64,000 bases of DNA, taken from UBA4781 sp963556045. GTDB lineage: Bacteria; Chloroflexota; Anaerolineae; Anaerolineales; Anaerolineaceae. The notes below the pieces were generated by a model that made no database searches, was not told where the DNA came from, and worked only from the letters and a program-made list of their open reading frames with translations. The stretch lies in contig CAUVYA020000002.1 in assembly GCA_963556045.3 (NCBI GenBank), positions 2,294,001-2,358,000 on the forward strand, in the 5' to 3' direction. The first letter of the stretch is position 1, and each line of letters starts with the position of its first letter. Of the stretch, positions 44,112 through 52,133 are shown piece by piece. The translations under genes and the position numbers were made by a program.

Positions 44112-45865
44112 TTGGAATTTCACGTGGAGCGAACGCACTTATCTGACCATCTCAAGAAAATCTATGGAGAAAAGAACAGCCGGGAACTTCTAGAGCAGAT
44201 ACAGGAAAAGATCAGTGATTACCAGGCAAGCCATTCAGCTGTGCGCGGAAGCATCCCTATACGCTCAGCCAGGAAGACGTGGTGCTGATCACCTATGGCG
44301 ACCAGTTCTTTGAACCGGGGCAGAAACCCCTGCAAACCCTGCACACCTTCTGCCGAGATGTTCTGGGTTCGGCGTTCAATACCGTTCACATCCTGCCTTT
44401 TTTCCCGTACTCTTCGGATGATGGCTTTTCGGTCATCGATTACTACCACGTTGACCCGGCGCTGGGCGACTGGGATGATATTCAGGCGATCGCTTCCGAT
44501 TTCCGCCTGATGGTGGATGGCGTTTTCAACCACGTTTCCAAGTCAAGCGACTGGTTCAAGGGTTTTCTGAAGGGGGAAATGCCCTACCGCGATTACTTCA
44601 TCAGCGTGGAAGCCGGCACGGATCTGAGCCGGGTGGTGCGCCCGCGCGCGCTGCCGCTCCTGACCGCTTTTCAAACCGATGAAGGGCACAAAATGGTGTG
44701 GACCACCTTTTCGGATGACCAGGTGGATCTCAATTATGCCTCCCCGCAGTTGTTCCTGGAGATAACGGATGTGATGCTCACCTACGTCAGGCAGGGCGCG
44801 CGCATCATCCGCATTGATGCCGTCCCCTTCCTGTGGAAGGAGATCGGCAGCGACTGCATCCACCGCCCGCAGACGCATGCCCTCGTCAAAGCCTGGCGGG
44901 CGATCCTGGACCTGGTGGCGCCCGAGGTACTCTTGATCACCGAAAGCAATGTGCCCTTCGCGGAGAACATCTCCTACCTGGGGCAGCCCAAAGATGATGA
45001 TCCCACCGAAACGGATGAAGCGCAGCTGGTCTACCAGTTCTCACTGGGTCCTCTCATCCTGCATACCTTCCTCAAGGGCAATGCCAGCAAGATCTCGCGC
45101 TGGGTTTCTTCGCTGCCGCAGCCCTACCGCTATTTCAATTTCATCGCCTCGCATGACGGCATCGGGCTGAATCCGGCGGCGGGCATTCTCAGCCAGACGG
45201 AGATCGATGCCCTCATCCAGACCACGCAGTCGCATGGCGGCAGGCTCTCGTATAAAAAGGATGGCGACGGGCTGGAAAAGGTCTACGAGCTCAACATCAC
45301 CCTCTATGATTTTCTGAATGATCCGCGCCAGCCGCAGCATGCGCTCGATATCGAGCGCTTTCTTGCCAGCCAGGCGATCATGCTGTCGCTGGCAGGCGTG
45401 CCCGCCGTCTATGTGCACAGCCTGTTCGGCTCGCACAACTGCCTGGATTGTGATGAGGATGGCAGCCACCCACGCGCCATCAACCGCGAAAAATTCCGCT
45501 TCACGCAGGTCAAGGCGACCCTGGCAGACCCCACCCACCGCCAGACGCTCATCTTCCGCCGCTATCTGGCACTGCTGGAGCAGCGCCGGCAGCATGCCGC
45601 CTTCGCCCCCTTTGCCCGGCAGGAAGCGCTCATGCTGGATAAGCGCGTCTTTGCGCTCTTGCGCGAGGACGAGACCGGCAGCGAACAGATCCTGTGCATT
45701 GTCAATGTCACGGATGAAACCGTCGAACTGGAATTGCCCCCCGTGGGGTGGAATAGTTCTGTCGTATGCGATCTGTTGAGCGATTTTCGGGTGGAACTGC
45801 AGGATGCCCCCGTTACGGTACTGCTGCAGCCCTACCAGAGCATGTGGCTGTGCAGCAAGGAATGA
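44112..45865 (+). pseudogene. GH13_18 phosphorylase (sucrose/glucosylglycerate phosphorylase-like), frameshifted near the N-terminus
   Basis: From 44279 the protein has all GH13_18 catalytic parts: nucleophile in RIIRIDAVPFLW, acid/base in LLITESNVPF, stabilising aspartate in ASHDGIGL, and the SLFGSHN loop. The preceding frame (TTG 44112 or GTG 44124) encodes an N-terminal helix ending ISDYQASHSAVR. The real continuation RKHPYTLSQEDVVLITYGD starts in the frame shared with 44279. One base is missing near 44250. Restored length is about 580 residues. The family splits sucrose or 2-O-glucosylglycerate with phosphate into glucose-1-phosphate. The nearby mannosylglycerate-type operon makes glucosylglycerate attractive but unproven. 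Confidence 0.8.
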
Positions 45866-45957
45866 GTAGATCGTTTAATGCGTGCGCAGAGAGCGGGTTT
45901 GCATACCCCCCTGGTCATGGTTAAGAATGGAAGAACCGGTTATCGTTCAGAAAGAAA

Positions 45958-46176
45958 TTATTTCTTCTTGTCTTTCTTCTTCTTTTTATCCTTCTTGTCT
46001 TTCTTGCCCTTTTTGTCTTTCTTTTCCTTCTTATCCTTCTTCCCCTTTTTGTCCTTCTTTTCTTCTTTCCCCTTTTTCTCTTTCTTGTCTTTCTTCTTGC
46101 CCTTGCTTATTTCCTCATCCTTCGGCAGCGCTTCTTCCAGCTTTTCTTTTTTCTCTTTCTTGTCTTTATCTCCCAT
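45958..46176 (-). CDS. 72-residue lysine-repeat protein
   Basis: ATG 46176 has AAGGAGG six bases before it. The product contains 40 lysines in 72 residues. After a short mixed start (with LEEALPKDEE) it repeats a three-residue unit X-K-K, where X is Asp, Glu or Gly, to the end. It resembles the C-terminal tails of histone H1-like or HupB-type nucleoid proteins, but no globular DNA-binding domain is attached. The plus-strand frame over the same bases is Ser/Phe/Leu rich and is a shadow. No terminator is obvious on either side. Confidence 0.65.
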   Translation of the reverse strand: MGDKDKKEKKEKLEEALPKDEEISKGKKKDKKEKKGKEEKKDKKGKKDKKEKKDKKGKKDKKDKKKKKDKKK

Positions 46177-46254
46177 CAGCTACCTCCTTGGCGTATAGTT
46201 TTATTGTACAGGGGAATTGGAAAATGTGATGTATTCAGGGCACGTCTTTTGTTG

Positions 46255-46279
46255 GTGTAGGTGGAATGGAAGCGCCGGA
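46255..46279 (+). repeat. Degenerate tRNA-Pro 3'-end copy (left boundary of AT-rich island)
   Basis: GTGTAGGTGGAATGGAAGCG plus the next five bases match the element at 47855-47879 at 20 of 25 positions, and match the tRNA-Pro 3' end (49402-49424, same orientation) at 17 of 23. The site lies where base composition drops. It may be an old integration scar. Confidence 0.4.
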
Positions 46280-46335
46280 TATACATATACGAAGCTATAT
46301 CCATAAAATTGTATATATTCTCCCTAAATGATTAC

Positions 46336-47409
46336 TCAATTAACTACAACAACGGAAGAATCAATCCTACGAAGAAAAACAAAATATGTCTTCACAAGCT
46401 TTATGTTTCCATCATTCGTATGTAGCGAAATATTCGAAACACTTGTACGTACGATATTATAGATATCTGAAATTTCTCCGCATATTTCGTTTATAAAATT
46501 TTTATTTAGTGCATTTCCGACAATATAGACATTATCGATCTTTTTAGGGTTAAGCCCCTTTCTAATGAAAGTTAAATAAGGGGCTTTTTCATGATTGACT
46601 ATATTTAACGCCCTACCAATAATTACAATAGAGGATTTACAATATTCTCCACGAAAATCAAGATCTACCTCTTCATCTCCTATTTTCCTTTGAGAGAAAT
46701 TTTCTAAAAAATCAATTAAATTTCTTACTTCAGTAATAATTCGATCGTTTTTGCAGTCACCAAATACTTTTCCGCCTAAAGAATGTAATTCCTCAATTAA
46801 AATAGGGTAAAAGAAACCACCTTCGTCAATAATTGCGAATTTATCAAAATATTTCTTTCTGTCTGATTCTTGGTCTTTCATTTTCGGATGAAGATATTCT
46901 TCTAAGAAATAACCTACTCTTTGAGGTTTTTCTTTTTCAATCAATTTTGTTGTAACGTACAAATCTAAAGCATCTCTTTGAGATTGGGAGATATATCTTT
47001 TCACTTTATATAATAAGCTTGTTGAAACGAAAAGAAACGCCCCATGAACAAAATTTAAATCTTTTGGATCTTCTCTATGAAGTCTAAGCACAACCTGATT
47101 GTTATTAATGAAACTCTCTCGATTTTGATTATTATCTATGTACTCTACTTTAACCCGTTCGGTTTCTAAAGTAGGTATAACCTTTGACACTTTTTTTACA
47201 TAATCATTAATGTTACCTTGAAGATCAAGCTGAACAGCACGTTTATGAAAGAATCTAAAGATTCCACCTATGCGATTTAGGCAGTAACCAAGAAATGCTC
47301 CCCACTTTTCGATTTTTTCAGGATTTAGAAAGATCAAAAGTAAGAAGATTCCTCCCGTTCCGAAAATACTACTTACAGTAATTAATGCAATCATGATAAG
47401 ATCATTCAT
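46336..47409 (-). CDS. Membrane-anchored protein of unknown function (island gene)
   Basis: This 357-residue protein has one long N-terminal hydrophobic segment (ALITVSSIFGTGGIFLLLIF, about residues 7-26) followed by a cytoplasmic domain of about 320 residues. That domain has mixed charge and no motif I can name. An AT-rich codon pattern separates it from the core genome. ATG 47409 overlaps the stop of the zinc-ribbon gene in an ATGAATGA arrangement, so the two are translationally coupled. A GGGTGG site precedes it. Membrane anchoring plus a small zinc protein would fit a defence sensor/effector pair, but this is only context. Confidence 0.6.
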   Translation of the reverse strand: MNDLIMIALITVSSIFGTGGIFLLLIFLNPEKIEKWGAFLGYCLNRIGGIFRFFHKRAVQLDLQGNINDYVKKVSKVIPTLETERVKVEYIDNNQNRESFINNNQVVLRLHREDPKDLNFVHGAFLFVSTSLLYKVKRYISQSQRDALDLYVTTKLIEKEKPQRVGYFLEEYLHPKMKDQESDRKKYFDKFAIIDEGGFFYPILIEELHSLGGKVFGDCKNDRIITEVRNLIDFLENFSQRKIGDEEVDLDFRGEYCKSSIVIIGRALNIVNHEKAPYLTFIRKGLNPKKIDNVYIVGNALNKNFINEICGEISDIYNIVRTSVSNISLHTNDGNIKLVKTYFVFLRRIDSSVVVVN

Positions 47410-47641
47410 ATTTTCCACCCTCAATCCTGGTTTTTAAAGCAATCATGCATTTCGGTTTGCTGCATGAAAATTTAATTTCACCACTATCTGGAAAGATAGA
47501 GTTTAAATTTTCTGTGGTAATAATTTCTTTACAAAATGCGCATTTAATCTGGCCTGATTTAATTTTTTTGAGATAATTAATACTGTTAAGAAAATTATTT
47601 AAATCATCATCATGGATGGTATGTATTGTGGGTGACACCAT
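47402..47641 (-). CDS. Small zinc-ribbon protein (island gene)
   Basis: The 79-residue protein has a helical start (DDDLNNFLNSINYL) and a four-cysteine set: CAFC at 34-37, then C60 and C65 (FSCSKPKC). This fits a zinc ribbon that could bind nucleic acid or a partner. GGAGG lies just before the start (ATG 47641 or GTG 47638). It is co-transcribed with the membrane protein that follows, with coupled stop/start. No known family is recognised. Confidence 0.6.
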   Translation of the reverse strand: MVSPTIHTIHDDDLNNFLNSINYLKKIKSGQIKCAFCKEIITTENLNSIFPDSGEIKFSCSKPKCMIALKTRIEGGKYE

Positions 47642-47769
47642 TCACCTCCCTCAATGAATTTTTTGTTTTACACTGCGATGAAAACTTCTATCACGAAATA
47701 TAGTCAATCCGCTACTTTTATTAATCAGAATATCTACTTTGTTCTTGTTTCCTTCCCGAACACTATGTA

Positions 47770-47799
47770 ATTATATAATTTTATGATGACCTATGTAAA
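47770..47799 (-). promoter_or_regulatory. Predicted promoter of the zinc-ribbon/membrane protein pair
   Basis: On the minus strand TTTACA (47799-47794) and TATAAT (47775-47770) are 18 bases apart, giving a leader of about 120 bases. The rest of 47642-47850 shows only AT-rich sequence. Confidence 0.45.
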
Positions 47800-47851
47800 C
47801 AAAAAAGGATTGTGTCCAAACCATGTGATATTTTTCTTATATACAAAACTG

Positions 47852-47897
47852 TCAGAGTAGGTGGATTGGTAAAGCCGGACCAACGGACTTACCCTGA
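47852..47897 (+). other. Structured stem-loop containing a second tRNA-Pro-like copy
   Basis: TCAGAGTAGGT (47852-47862) pairs with ACTTACCCTGA (47887-47897), with one mismatch and one G-U. After a symmetric 3x3 internal loop TTGGT pairs with ACCAA, leaving an 8-base loop. The left part (47855-47879) repeats 46255-46279 and resembles the tRNA-Pro 3' end. It may be an RNA element of the neighbouring AbiF locus, an integration scar, or both. Confidence 0.4.
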
Positions 47898-47922
47898 TGC
47901 TTAATGGTATAGAATTTATCTC

Positions 47923-47950
47923 TTGAAAAAATGGATAATTCATATATAAT
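47923..47950 (+). promoter_or_regulatory. Strong predicted promoter before the AbiF-like gene
   Basis: TTGAAA (47923-47928), a 16-base spacer and a perfect TATAAT (47945-47950) predict a start near 47957, directly before a hairpin with a T tract. A promoter this strong driving a short terminated unit suggests an abundant small RNA. Confidence 0.65.
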
Positions 47951-47956
47951 ACTATT

Positions 47957-48011
47957 AACAGAACCCACCACGCCTCTGCTTCGCATGCGCACCGAGGTGG
48001 GTCATTTTTTT
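47957..48011 (+). ncRNA. Candidate small RNA (possible antitoxin RNA of the AbiF-like gene)
   Basis: The predicted transcript of about 55 bases begins after the promoter at 47923 and ends at a terminator-like stem: ACCCACC (47963-47969) pairs with GGTGGGT (47996-48002), followed by seven T residues. The 26-base loop contains the palindrome CGCATGCG. The unit ends 20 bases before the abiF start. AbiF-type HEPN proteins paired with an upstream RNA antitoxin have been reported, and the arrangement here is the same. It could instead be a simple attenuator. Confidence 0.55.
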
Positions 48012-48031
48012 ATAAGGGGTGTTTTATAACG

Positions 48032-48883
48032 ATGAAACCAGCACTATCTGTTCAAGATCAGATCGAGTTATTGCGCATCCGTGGGATGAAGATTGATGAT
48101 GAAAAGAAAGCTGTCATATTTCTTCAAGCAAACCATTATTATCGTTTGAATATTTACTTTCACAAATTCATGGATAGCCCTGATCATTATCCAATGAACT
48201 CGTCTTTCTCGCAAATTATTGATGTTTATAATAATGACCGTTGGCTACGCAATAAAATCCTCTCAGTCCTTGAGCCGATCGAAATCAATACCCGGACAAA
48301 GATTTCACATTATCTCGCGTTAGAATATGGCTCTGATGCTTTTTATTATCAGGAAAATTATAAGGACCTTGGAAAGTATGAAGAAATATTCAATAATTTC
48401 TCAGATGTAATTAATCGAAATAGCAATGACCCGGTGATTAAACATCACCTGAAAAAGTATTCAGGTCTTTTTCCAATTTGGGTTGTAATTGAATACATCT
48501 CGTTTAACACACTTTCAAAGTTCTATAAAAATCTTCTTGAGAAGGATAAAAAGATAATTTCTAAAAAGATGTATGGTGTTAATGACTATTTACTTGGGCA
48601 ATGGTTGCATGTATTGAGTGTTCAACGGAATATTTGTGCTCATTATGGCTACCTTTTTCAACGGGAATATCCTATTCGTCCAGTTATTGAAAAATCCTTC
48701 GGATGGGATCCTTCTCAGAATAATACTCTTTTCGCTCAATTGCTTGTCATTCGTCGGTTATCGGATCGAAGACTCTGGCGAAATTTCATTCGGATGTTTT
48801 CGGATCGAGAGAGGAAAATTCAATCTTTTAACTTACGGGACTATGGATTTCCTCCAGATTGGAGATCCTACTTGATCAAATAA
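48032..48883 (+). CDS. Abi_2/AbiF-like HEPN abortive infection protein
   Basis: The 283-residue protein starts with the Abi_2 pattern (LSVQDQIELLRIRGMKIDDE, AIFLQANHYYRLNIYF in sense). It has EPIEINTRTKISHYL and FPIWVVIEYISFNTLSKFY, and the HEPN catalytic motif RNICAH at residues 199-204 (R-x4-H). HEPN proteins of this kind are RNases that stop growth of phage-infected cells. AT-rich codons and position beside tRNA-Pro indicate a transferred defence gene. No protein antitoxin is next to it; an RNA partner upstream is suggested. Only a weak AAGGGG site, 12 bases away, precedes the ATG. Confidence 0.85.
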   Translation: MKPALSVQDQIELLRIRGMKIDDEKKAVIFLQANHYYRLNIYFHKFMDSPDHYPMNSSFSQIIDVYNNDRWLRNKILSVLEPIEINTRTKISHYLALEYGSDAFYYQENYKDLGKYEEIFNNFSDVINRNSNDPVIKHHLKKYSGLFPIWVVIEYISFNTLSKFYKNLLEKDKKIISKKMYGVNDYLLGQWLHVLSVQRNICAHYGYLFQREYPIRPVIEKSFGWDPSQNNTLFAQLLVIRRLSDRRLWRNFIRMFSDRERKIQSFNLRDYGFPPDWRSYLIK

Positions 48884-48999
48884 CCGGATCATTCATATAT
48901 CTATGTTTGCAAAAAGAAATAAACGATGAATTATGTTCGTGATGTGATTCTTAATGGAAAATCGACAAATAATTTATAAAAAGCTTTTTTGATTATTTA

Positions 49000-49308
49000 T
49001 TATAGGCTTTCAAACCATCCTAAATTCAACCAAATAGAATCCTGTAAATATACTTTAAATTCAGTAAGCCATTGTGTAAAACCTATCATTGTTAAAAAAG
49101 CACAACCACGTAATTCAGGTTTCAATTCAAGAATAAAGCTTTTATCACTAATTTCAACGATTGTTTTGTGAATTTTACCAATGACTTCATAATGTGGTTT
49201 TTCATTTGGATTTGATGGTAAAACTAGTTCAATTTCTAAATCAATATCAGATATAAAATTTCCATTATCTAAATCATAAATCTTTGCTTCTACATTTTTT
49301 TTAATCAT
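49000..49308 (-). CDS. Hypothetical island protein
   Basis: A 102-residue acidic protein from ATG 49308 (AAGGGG just before it; a TTG 15 bases upstream is in frame but is part of that site). It reads as beta-rich (VEAKIYDLDNGNFISDIDLEIELVLPS, SDKSFILELKP) and ends in an aromatic segment. No family is recognised. The composition matches the AT-rich island, and it is the gene nearest the 3' end of tRNA-Pro. Confidence 0.5.
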   Translation of the reverse strand: MIKKNVEAKIYDLDNGNFISDIDLEIELVLPSNPNEKPHYEVIGKIHKTIVEISDKSFILELKPELRGCAFLTMIGFTQWLTEFKVYLQDSIWLNLGWFESL

Positions 49309-49398
49309 TTTTTTCCCCTTCAATAATTATTATTGCATTACGCATAAGCTAGTTTACGAAAAAACGCCACAAATGGGTAGTTTTTGCGTTATAAAGTG

Positions 49399-49474
49399 TC
49401 GGGGTGGGCGGATTTGAACCGCCGACCTCACGGACCCGAACCGTGCGCTCTACACCGGGCTGAGCCACACCCCG
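49399..49474 (-). tRNA. tRNA-Pro (anticodon CGG)
   Basis: The minus strand forms a full cloverleaf. Acceptor CGGGGTG pairs with CACCCCG, the anticodon stem CACGG/CCGTG holds loop TTCGGGT (anticodon CGG), and the T arm is GGCGG-TTCAAAT-CCGCC. The discriminator is A, and CCA is not encoded. Its 3' end faces the AT-rich island, the usual orientation for element integration. Confidence 0.95.
49402..49424 (+). repeat. tRNA-Pro 3'-end segment matched by two degenerate upstream copies
   Basis: This stretch, covering the acceptor and T arm of tRNA-Pro, resembles 46255-46277 (17 of 23 positions) and 47855-47877 in the same orientation. Including flanking bases, 49394-49417 matches the second copy at 18 of 24 positions. 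It is the probable original attachment site, if the copies are scars. Confidence 0.4.
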
Positions 49475-49556
49475 ATGCAGCGATTATACCCCAGGCGCTC
49501 CCCATCCCGCAAGGGAATCCTGTGCGCAATATATTCCTTTATGAATAAACAGAGGA

Positions 49557-50474
49557 TCAGCTGTTCTTGATCTGGAACCGGTCGAAATCACGCACTACCA
49601 CGCTGTTGGGGAAGATCGCCTGCGCTTCCTTTTCCACGTCCTTGTCGCGGTAGCGCCGTGACACATGCGTGATGAAGAGCTGCCCGACCTCGGCTTTCAG
49701 CGCCAGTTCGGCGGCTTGGCGCACGGTCAGATGCGCATAGTCCTGCGCCAGCTCGCGCTCTTCATATAAATAGGTGCCTTCGATCACCAGCGCGTCGGCT
49801 TTACGGCACACTTTTTCCAGGTTCCTGGTCTCGCCGGTATCCCCGACCAGCACCAGCTTGGTGCCCGGCTGGTATTCTCCCAGCACGTCATCCGGCGCAA
49901 TGCGGCTGCCATCCGCCAGGCTGATGCTCTTGCCCTGCACCAGCTCTTTGCGCAGCGGACCCGGTGGAATGCCCAGCAGTTCGGCTTTTTCCGCCAGAAA
50001 GGGGCGGTGCCCATCTTCTTCAAAGGCGAAGCCGAAGCAGCCTGTGCCGCGGTGCTTGACCGGGAAGGCGGAGATGCTGAAATCCTGTTCTTCGATGAAT
50101 ACCCCTTTTTTGAGGGTTTTCAATTCGATCGGGAAGGGCGGCACCACCCCGCGGATGACGACCTTGAAGAGCAGGTCTTCGATGCGCTCCAGCGCCGAGG
50201 CGCCGCCGTAGATCTCCAGATTCTCGATGGCTTCCCAGCGCAGAAAGGTGGAGACCAGACCGCCGATGCCCAGAATGTGGTCGAGGTGCCCGTGCGTGAT
50301 CAGCAGGCGGTTGAGGCGTTTGAAGCCGATGCCCGACTGCAAGATCTGGCGCTGGGTGCCTTCGCCGCAGTCCACCAGAAAACGGTGCTCGTTGTGCTTC
50401 ACGACCTGCGCCGGCAGCCCGCGTTGAATGGAGGGTGCGGATGCGGATGTGCCTAAGAAAATGAGTTCAAACAA
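49557..50474 (-). CDS. rnz: Ribonuclease Z (tRNase Z)
   Basis: The 305-residue MBL-fold nuclease starts LFELIFLGTSASAPS and has the metal motif THGHLDHILGIGGL, with VLVGDTGETRNLEK and FITHVSRRY carrying the remaining ligands. It cuts tRNA precursors after the discriminator base, which is needed for tRNAs without encoded CCA such as the neighbouring tRNA-Pro. The frame reaches 50537. I place the start at TTG 50474, after AGGA, since the family begins there; earlier residues look non-coding. Confidence 0.93.
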   Translation of the reverse strand: MFELIFLGTSASAPSIQRGLPAQVVKHNEHRFLVDCGEGTQRQILQSGIGFKRLNRLLITHGHLDHILGIGGLVSTFLRWEAIENLEIYGGASALERIEDLLFKVVIRGVVPPFPIELKTLKKGVFIEEQDFSISAFPVKHRGTGCFGFAFEEDGHRPFLAEKAELLGIPPGPLRKELVQGKSISLADGSRIAPDDVLGEYQPGTKLVLVGDTGETRNLEKVCRKADALVIEGTYLYEERELAQDYAHLTVRQAAELALKAEVGQLFITHVSRRYRDKDVEKEAQAIFPNSVVVRDFDRFQIKNS

Positions 50475-50654
50475 TAGTTTTATCCTGAAAGTAATTGCGC
50501 ATATTATTGTACTCCATCTGGTGAGCAGGATTGCCATGCTTGTTAAAAAGCGCCGGGAACAGGTATCATTAAGGGGAGCAGATGTTTATAGTTGGTATCT
50601 ATCTTGCAACTATAGTAATGCAATTGTGTTCAAATATTAATAAAGGAGCAGCGT

Positions 50655-51140
50655 ATGGAGATCAAGGAATTCGCGATCGAAAAACCACAAGAGACCAATT
50701 TTATCCTGGGGCAGTCGCATTTCATCAAGACCGTCGAGGATATCCACGAAGCACTGGTCAATACGGTGCCCGGCATCCAGTTCGGTCTGGCTTTTTGCGA
50801 AGCTTCCGGCAAATGCCTGGTGCGCTGGTCCGGAACGGATGAAGAAATGATCGCTCTGGCGCAGAAGAATGCTATGGCGATCGGTGCGGGACACTCCTTT
50901 ATCCTGTTCCTGGGGCAGGGTTTCTTCCCCATCAATGTGTTGAACGCCATCAAAGCGGTCCCCGAAGTGTGCCATATCTTCTGCGCCACGGCAAACCCAG
51001 CCCGAGTGCTGGTCGCCCGGACGGAACAGGGGAATGCCATTGTGGGTGTGGTGGATGGGGAAAGCCCCACAGGGATCGAAGGTCCCGAAGATATTACCTG
51101 GCGTAAAGAATTTTTACGAAAGATCGGATATAAAGGATAA
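50655..51140 (+). CDS. Adenosine-specific kinase family protein (DUF355)
   Basis: The 161-residue protein matches the small Adenosine_kin family found mostly in archaea and thermophiles: NFILGQSHFIKTVEDIHEAL, GLAFCEASGKCLVRWSG, AIGAGHSFILFLG, FPINVLNAIK and FCATANPARVLVA. Members have been reported to phosphorylate adenosine in vitro, while the cellular role is unclear. AAAGGAGC precedes the ATG. It lies next to a secreted protein gene but probably as a separate function. Confidence 0.85.
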   Translation: MEIKEFAIEKPQETNFILGQSHFIKTVEDIHEALVNTVPGIQFGLAFCEASGKCLVRWSGTDEEMIALAQKNAMAIGAGHSFILFLGQGFFPINVLNAIKAVPEVCHIFCATANPARVLVARTEQGNAIVGVVDGESPTGIEGPEDITWRKEFLRKIGYKG

Positions 51141-51164
51141 TATATCCTGAAAGAGAGAGAAGAG

Positions 51165-52085
51165 ATGAAAAAAGCATTAATAATCGTATTGTTGATCGCC
51201 CTGTTCGTTTTTTGCGGCTATATGATCTACACCAAATTCGACGATATCAAAGCCATTTACCTGGCGAACCGCGTGGATCAGACCCTGACCGAGATGCCGG
51301 AGGAGCCCGTCGAAGGAAAAGTGGAGCCGACCGAAGATACCTCTGTGGCGGATGCGATCGCGACTGCCGCGGCGCAAGCCACTTTGCAGGCGGACCAGGC
51401 AGCGGTAGAGGAACCCACCGAGGAAGCGACTGAAGTGCCGACCGAGGAACCCACCCCTGCACCCACTGTCATCCCGACCATCGCATCTACCAACCCGGGT
51501 GTCTATCTGGGCGCTGCGGATTGGACGGATGAGATGGAAGCCCCCAAGAATTTGCCGGTGGGCACCGATGATTACAGTTCCGCATACTTCGAGAACGGCT
51601 ACTACCGCATGACCTCCTTCGCCAACGCCGATGGCTGGCGCCTGGCTTCCACAGAGACAGTCGAGAACGGCTATATCGAGATGGAGTTCACCACCGAGAC
51701 CTGCAAAGCCGATGACCATTACGGCATCATGTTCCGTGTTCCGGTTTTGAAGGAAGCCGACCGCGGCTATCTGTTCGGCGTGACCTGCGATGGCAAATAC
51801 TCCCTGCGCACCTGGGATGCCACCCTTGGGGAAGATGGTGTCATGGATTACCTGGTCCGCTGGAAGGAAAGCGGCGCCATCAACACCGGAGAAGAACAAT
51901 CCAATGTGCTGGGCGTCATGACCGGCGGCAACATCATCAGCCTGTATATCAACGGCACGCTGGTGGATGAGGTCACCGATGACAGCTTCGATGGCGGATA
52001 TTTTGGCGTGTTCGTCGGCTGGGAACAGACCGAGAACCTGACCGTGCGCGTAGAAAAAGCCAGCTACTGGATCAACGAAGACTAG
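51165..52085 (+). CDS. Membrane-anchored protein with Thr/Glu/Pro linker and lectin-like domain
   Basis: A 306-residue protein. One N-terminal membrane segment (LIIVLLIALFVFCGYMI) is followed by a low-complexity linker rich in Glu, Thr, Pro and Ala (about 45-115). The beta-rich C-terminal domain (about 125-300; YYRMTSFANADGWRLAS, YGIMFRVP, LYINGTLVDEVTDDS) resembles concanavalin-like/DUF1080 folds that bind or cleave glycans. The extracellular domain probably binds a ligand. No catalytic residues can be named. A terminator-like hairpin follows. Confidence 0.65.
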   Translation: MKKALIIVLLIALFVFCGYMIYTKFDDIKAIYLANRVDQTLTEMPEEPVEGKVEPTEDTSVADAIATAAAQATLQADQAAVEEPTEEATEVPTEEPTPAPTVIPTIASTNPGVYLGAADWTDEMEAPKNLPVGTDDYSSAYFENGYYRMTSFANADGWRLASTETVENGYIEMEFTTETCKADDHYGIMFRVPVLKEADRGYLFGVTCDGKYSLRTWDATLGEDGVMDYLVRWKESGAINTGEEQSNVLGVMTGGNIISLYINGTLVDEVTDDSFDGGYFGVFVGWEQTENLTVRVEKASYWINED

Positions 52086-52102
52086 AAAAAAGGTTAAAAA
52101 CG

Positions 52103-52126
52103 AGAGCCTGTGATTTCACAGGCTCT
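52103..52126. terminator. Hairpin between convergent genes
   Basis: AGAGCCTGTG and CACAGGCTCT form a 10-bp stem with an ATTT loop, followed by a T-rich tail. It separates the lectin-like and isochorismatase genes. Confidence 0.75.
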
Positions 52127-52133
52127 TATTTAT

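Noticed and set aside
45958..46176. Simple-sequence repeat or CRISPR-like array
   Set aside because: The short-period repeat is explained by coding for X-Lys-Lys units and lacks spacers; no CRISPR array or cas gene was found anywhere in the window.
45878..46229. Ser/Phe/Leu/Pro-rich plus-strand frames
   Set aside because: They are the complement of the lysine-repeat gene, which has a much better ribosome site; low-complexity hydrophobic translation is a by-product.
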